From Clostridiaceae bacterium (lineage in GTDB: Bacteria; Bacillota; Clostridia; Saccharofermentanales; DTU023), in contig DUVH01000041.1 of NCBI GenBank assembly GCA_012841145.1, positions 1 to 44,291 on the forward strand: DNA of 44,291 nt, read 5' to 3'. Position 1 is the stretch's first letter; every line of letters starts with the position of its first letter. Below, piece after piece: positions 43,475 to 44,291 of this stretch. Made by a program: the position numbers and the translations under genes. The notes under the pieces are model-generated. The model was given only the letters and a program-made list of their open reading frames with translations, was not told the origin of the DNA and searched no databases.

Positions 43475-44038
43475 TACTCAGTTTTCATTCAAACTGTTTT
43501 CTGCGTGAGCATTGCAGGGGCACGCCCCTACCCCTCGTTTACAGTTTTTCGATATAAGTTGCAAAACTGTACAGGAGTTAAGGAGATATCCAGTGCAGAG
43601 CGGCAAGAAATCACCTGTTCCCTGAAATATCACAAGTCGCACAACCACCCCGCATTACAGTTATTCTATTTAAATTGAAAAAATGTATAGGATGCCCGCA
43701 CCATGCCCTCATATCTCCTCGAACAAGGATGACGCTCTCCTCAAATGTCGCAGTATTTCAAAGCAAATTGAAAAATTGCATAAAAAGGGAGGGGGAGGTG
43801 GTGTTGCGCGGAAATATGTACGTTTAAGATGTTATTTGGCGCAACCAAGCGCCGGTGTATGGCCTAGTGCACAGATTAAAGTATGAGAATTCTGGAAAAA
43901 ATGAATATTATTGGCGTATAGAGCAAGCTCGCAGTCTTTGAGATTCGTGTCTGGATGCCGAGCTTGTGATGCGTGATCTTTACATTCGGTTTCTTAGTGA
44001 AAAGAAGCAGCGTGTTACGGTGCTCGTGTTAAAACTAA
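43475..44038. other. Gene-poor stretch downstream of tRNA-Arg
   Basis: No convincing gene is present. Open frames here are short, lack family features, and have stop-rich neighbours. The stretch holds several AAACTGT/ACAGTTT copies in both orientations (43491, 43541, 43564, 43657), a GC-rich hairpin at 43514-43530, and a small GGCGC/GCGCC hairpin near 43835-43851. Base composition is more A/T-rich than the coding part of the window. Confidence 0.5.
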
Positions 44039-44050
44039 TGGGAGGTTGGG

Positions 44051-44291
44051 ATGCCGGACGAGTCGATTCCAAGCGGCGAGGTAGATTTTGTACGCAGCGC
44101 GGACACCGGAATACCAGGGAAATTCGTGCCGGTGGACTTTGCGGAAACGCGAGCGGAGGCTGTGGCCTTTTCTGAGCAGCAAGTCGCGCAGGGCGACGAA
44201 GTTCTCGAAAAACTTTCTCGCACGGATGAAAACGCGCTTACCGATCAGGCGGGAGAGTTGGCGCACGAGGTTCCGAAAGGCCTTGAGGTCA
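44051..44291 (+). CDS. Unrecognised gene running off the window end (partial)
   Basis: An open frame begins at ATG 44051, five bases after GGGAGG (44040-44045), and stays open to the window edge (80 codons). The encoded start is acidic and helical in character (many Glu, Asp, Ala and Gln; MPDESIPSGEVDFV, later FSEQQVAQGDEVLEKL), with no membrane segment and no motif I recognise. Its G/C-rich codon use matches the coding part of the window rather than the A/T-rich gap before it, which supports its being real. Confidence 0.6.
   Translation, partial: MPDESIPSGEVDFVRSADTGIPGKFVPVDFAETRAEAVAFSEQQVAQGDEVLEKLSRTDENALTDQAGELAHEVPKGLEV

Noticed and set aside
43514-43530. GC-rich palindrome read as an insertion-sequence end or attachment site
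   Set aside because: No transposase, target duplication or matching partner repeat is visible.
43683-43886. A 67-codon frame with a poly-Gly run
   Set aside because: The Gly run comes from a purine-rich tract; no ribosome site and no protein-like pattern.
43966-44175. A 69-codon frame near the window end
   Set aside because: It overlaps, in another frame, the better-supported gene beginning at 44051.
1-44291. CRISPR array, rRNA, prophage or transposon
   Set aside because: No regularly spaced repeats, no rRNA core sequences and no integrase, capsid or transposase genes were seen.

Overview
The window reads as chromosome of a Bacillota bacterium, most likely a member of class Clostridia with roughly 50% GC. 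This rests on gene content and style: AGGAGG-type ribosome sites, a SecA with a C-terminal SEC-C zinc motif, a PheB/UPF0735 ACT-domain protein, a YerB/DUF3048 lipoprotein, an ade-type adenine deaminase, a lysine riboswitch, and eight tRNAs with encoded CCA. No phage, transposase, CRISPR array or rRNA was seen. The genus cannot be told from the window.

Layout. Positions 1-1273 hold a methylglyoxal-synthase-like gene translationally coupled to a glyoxalase-II-like metallo-hydrolase. Positions 1521-4236 are a three-gene cluster of overlapping, membrane-anchored Tad-pilus-type accessory proteins (DUF5702 and TadE-like). Positions 4413-10390 carry a YerB lipoprotein, secA and transketolase. Positions 10637-12743 are a self-contained GntR-ABC-permease operon with its own promoter and operator-like dyad. 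Positions 12908-17722 (minus strand) are a complete livK-livH-livM-livG-livF branched-chain amino-acid importer, with a strong hairpin between the binding protein and the permeases. Positions 18359-20098 are adenine deaminase behind a leader of about 250 bases.

Positions 20209-24214 hold a tRNA-Thr (minus), a YhaN-like coiled-coil membrane protein, kbl and a tRNA-Lys. Positions 24333-33896 are housekeeping genes (sugar nucleotidyltransferase, argS, an M3-peptidase-like protein, rdgB, pheB, a membrane protein, prfB, a NadD-YqeK fusion, rsfS). Positions 34081-37528 carry comEA, tRNA-Pro, thyA, folA and an MGMT fusion. Positions 37610-40345 form a lysine-riboswitch-controlled ABC importer (binding protein, permease, ATPase). 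Positions 40490-43474 hold five tRNAs, a GNAT acetyltransferase and a membrane protein with a PP2C-like cytoplasmic region and an outer SH3 domain. The last 800 bases are mostly non-coding and end in an unrecognised gene that runs off the window.

The most striking pattern is a set of proteins that keep the fold signature of an enzyme family while losing the catalytic residues: the methylglyoxal-synthase-like protein, the YhaN-like ATPase (all three nucleotide motifs), the M3 peptidase (HEXXH reads YETGC) and the PP2C-like membrane protein. These look like intact, selected genes rather than decaying ones and are the best candidates for undescribed biology here. All family assignments are by reading motifs; no database search was run.
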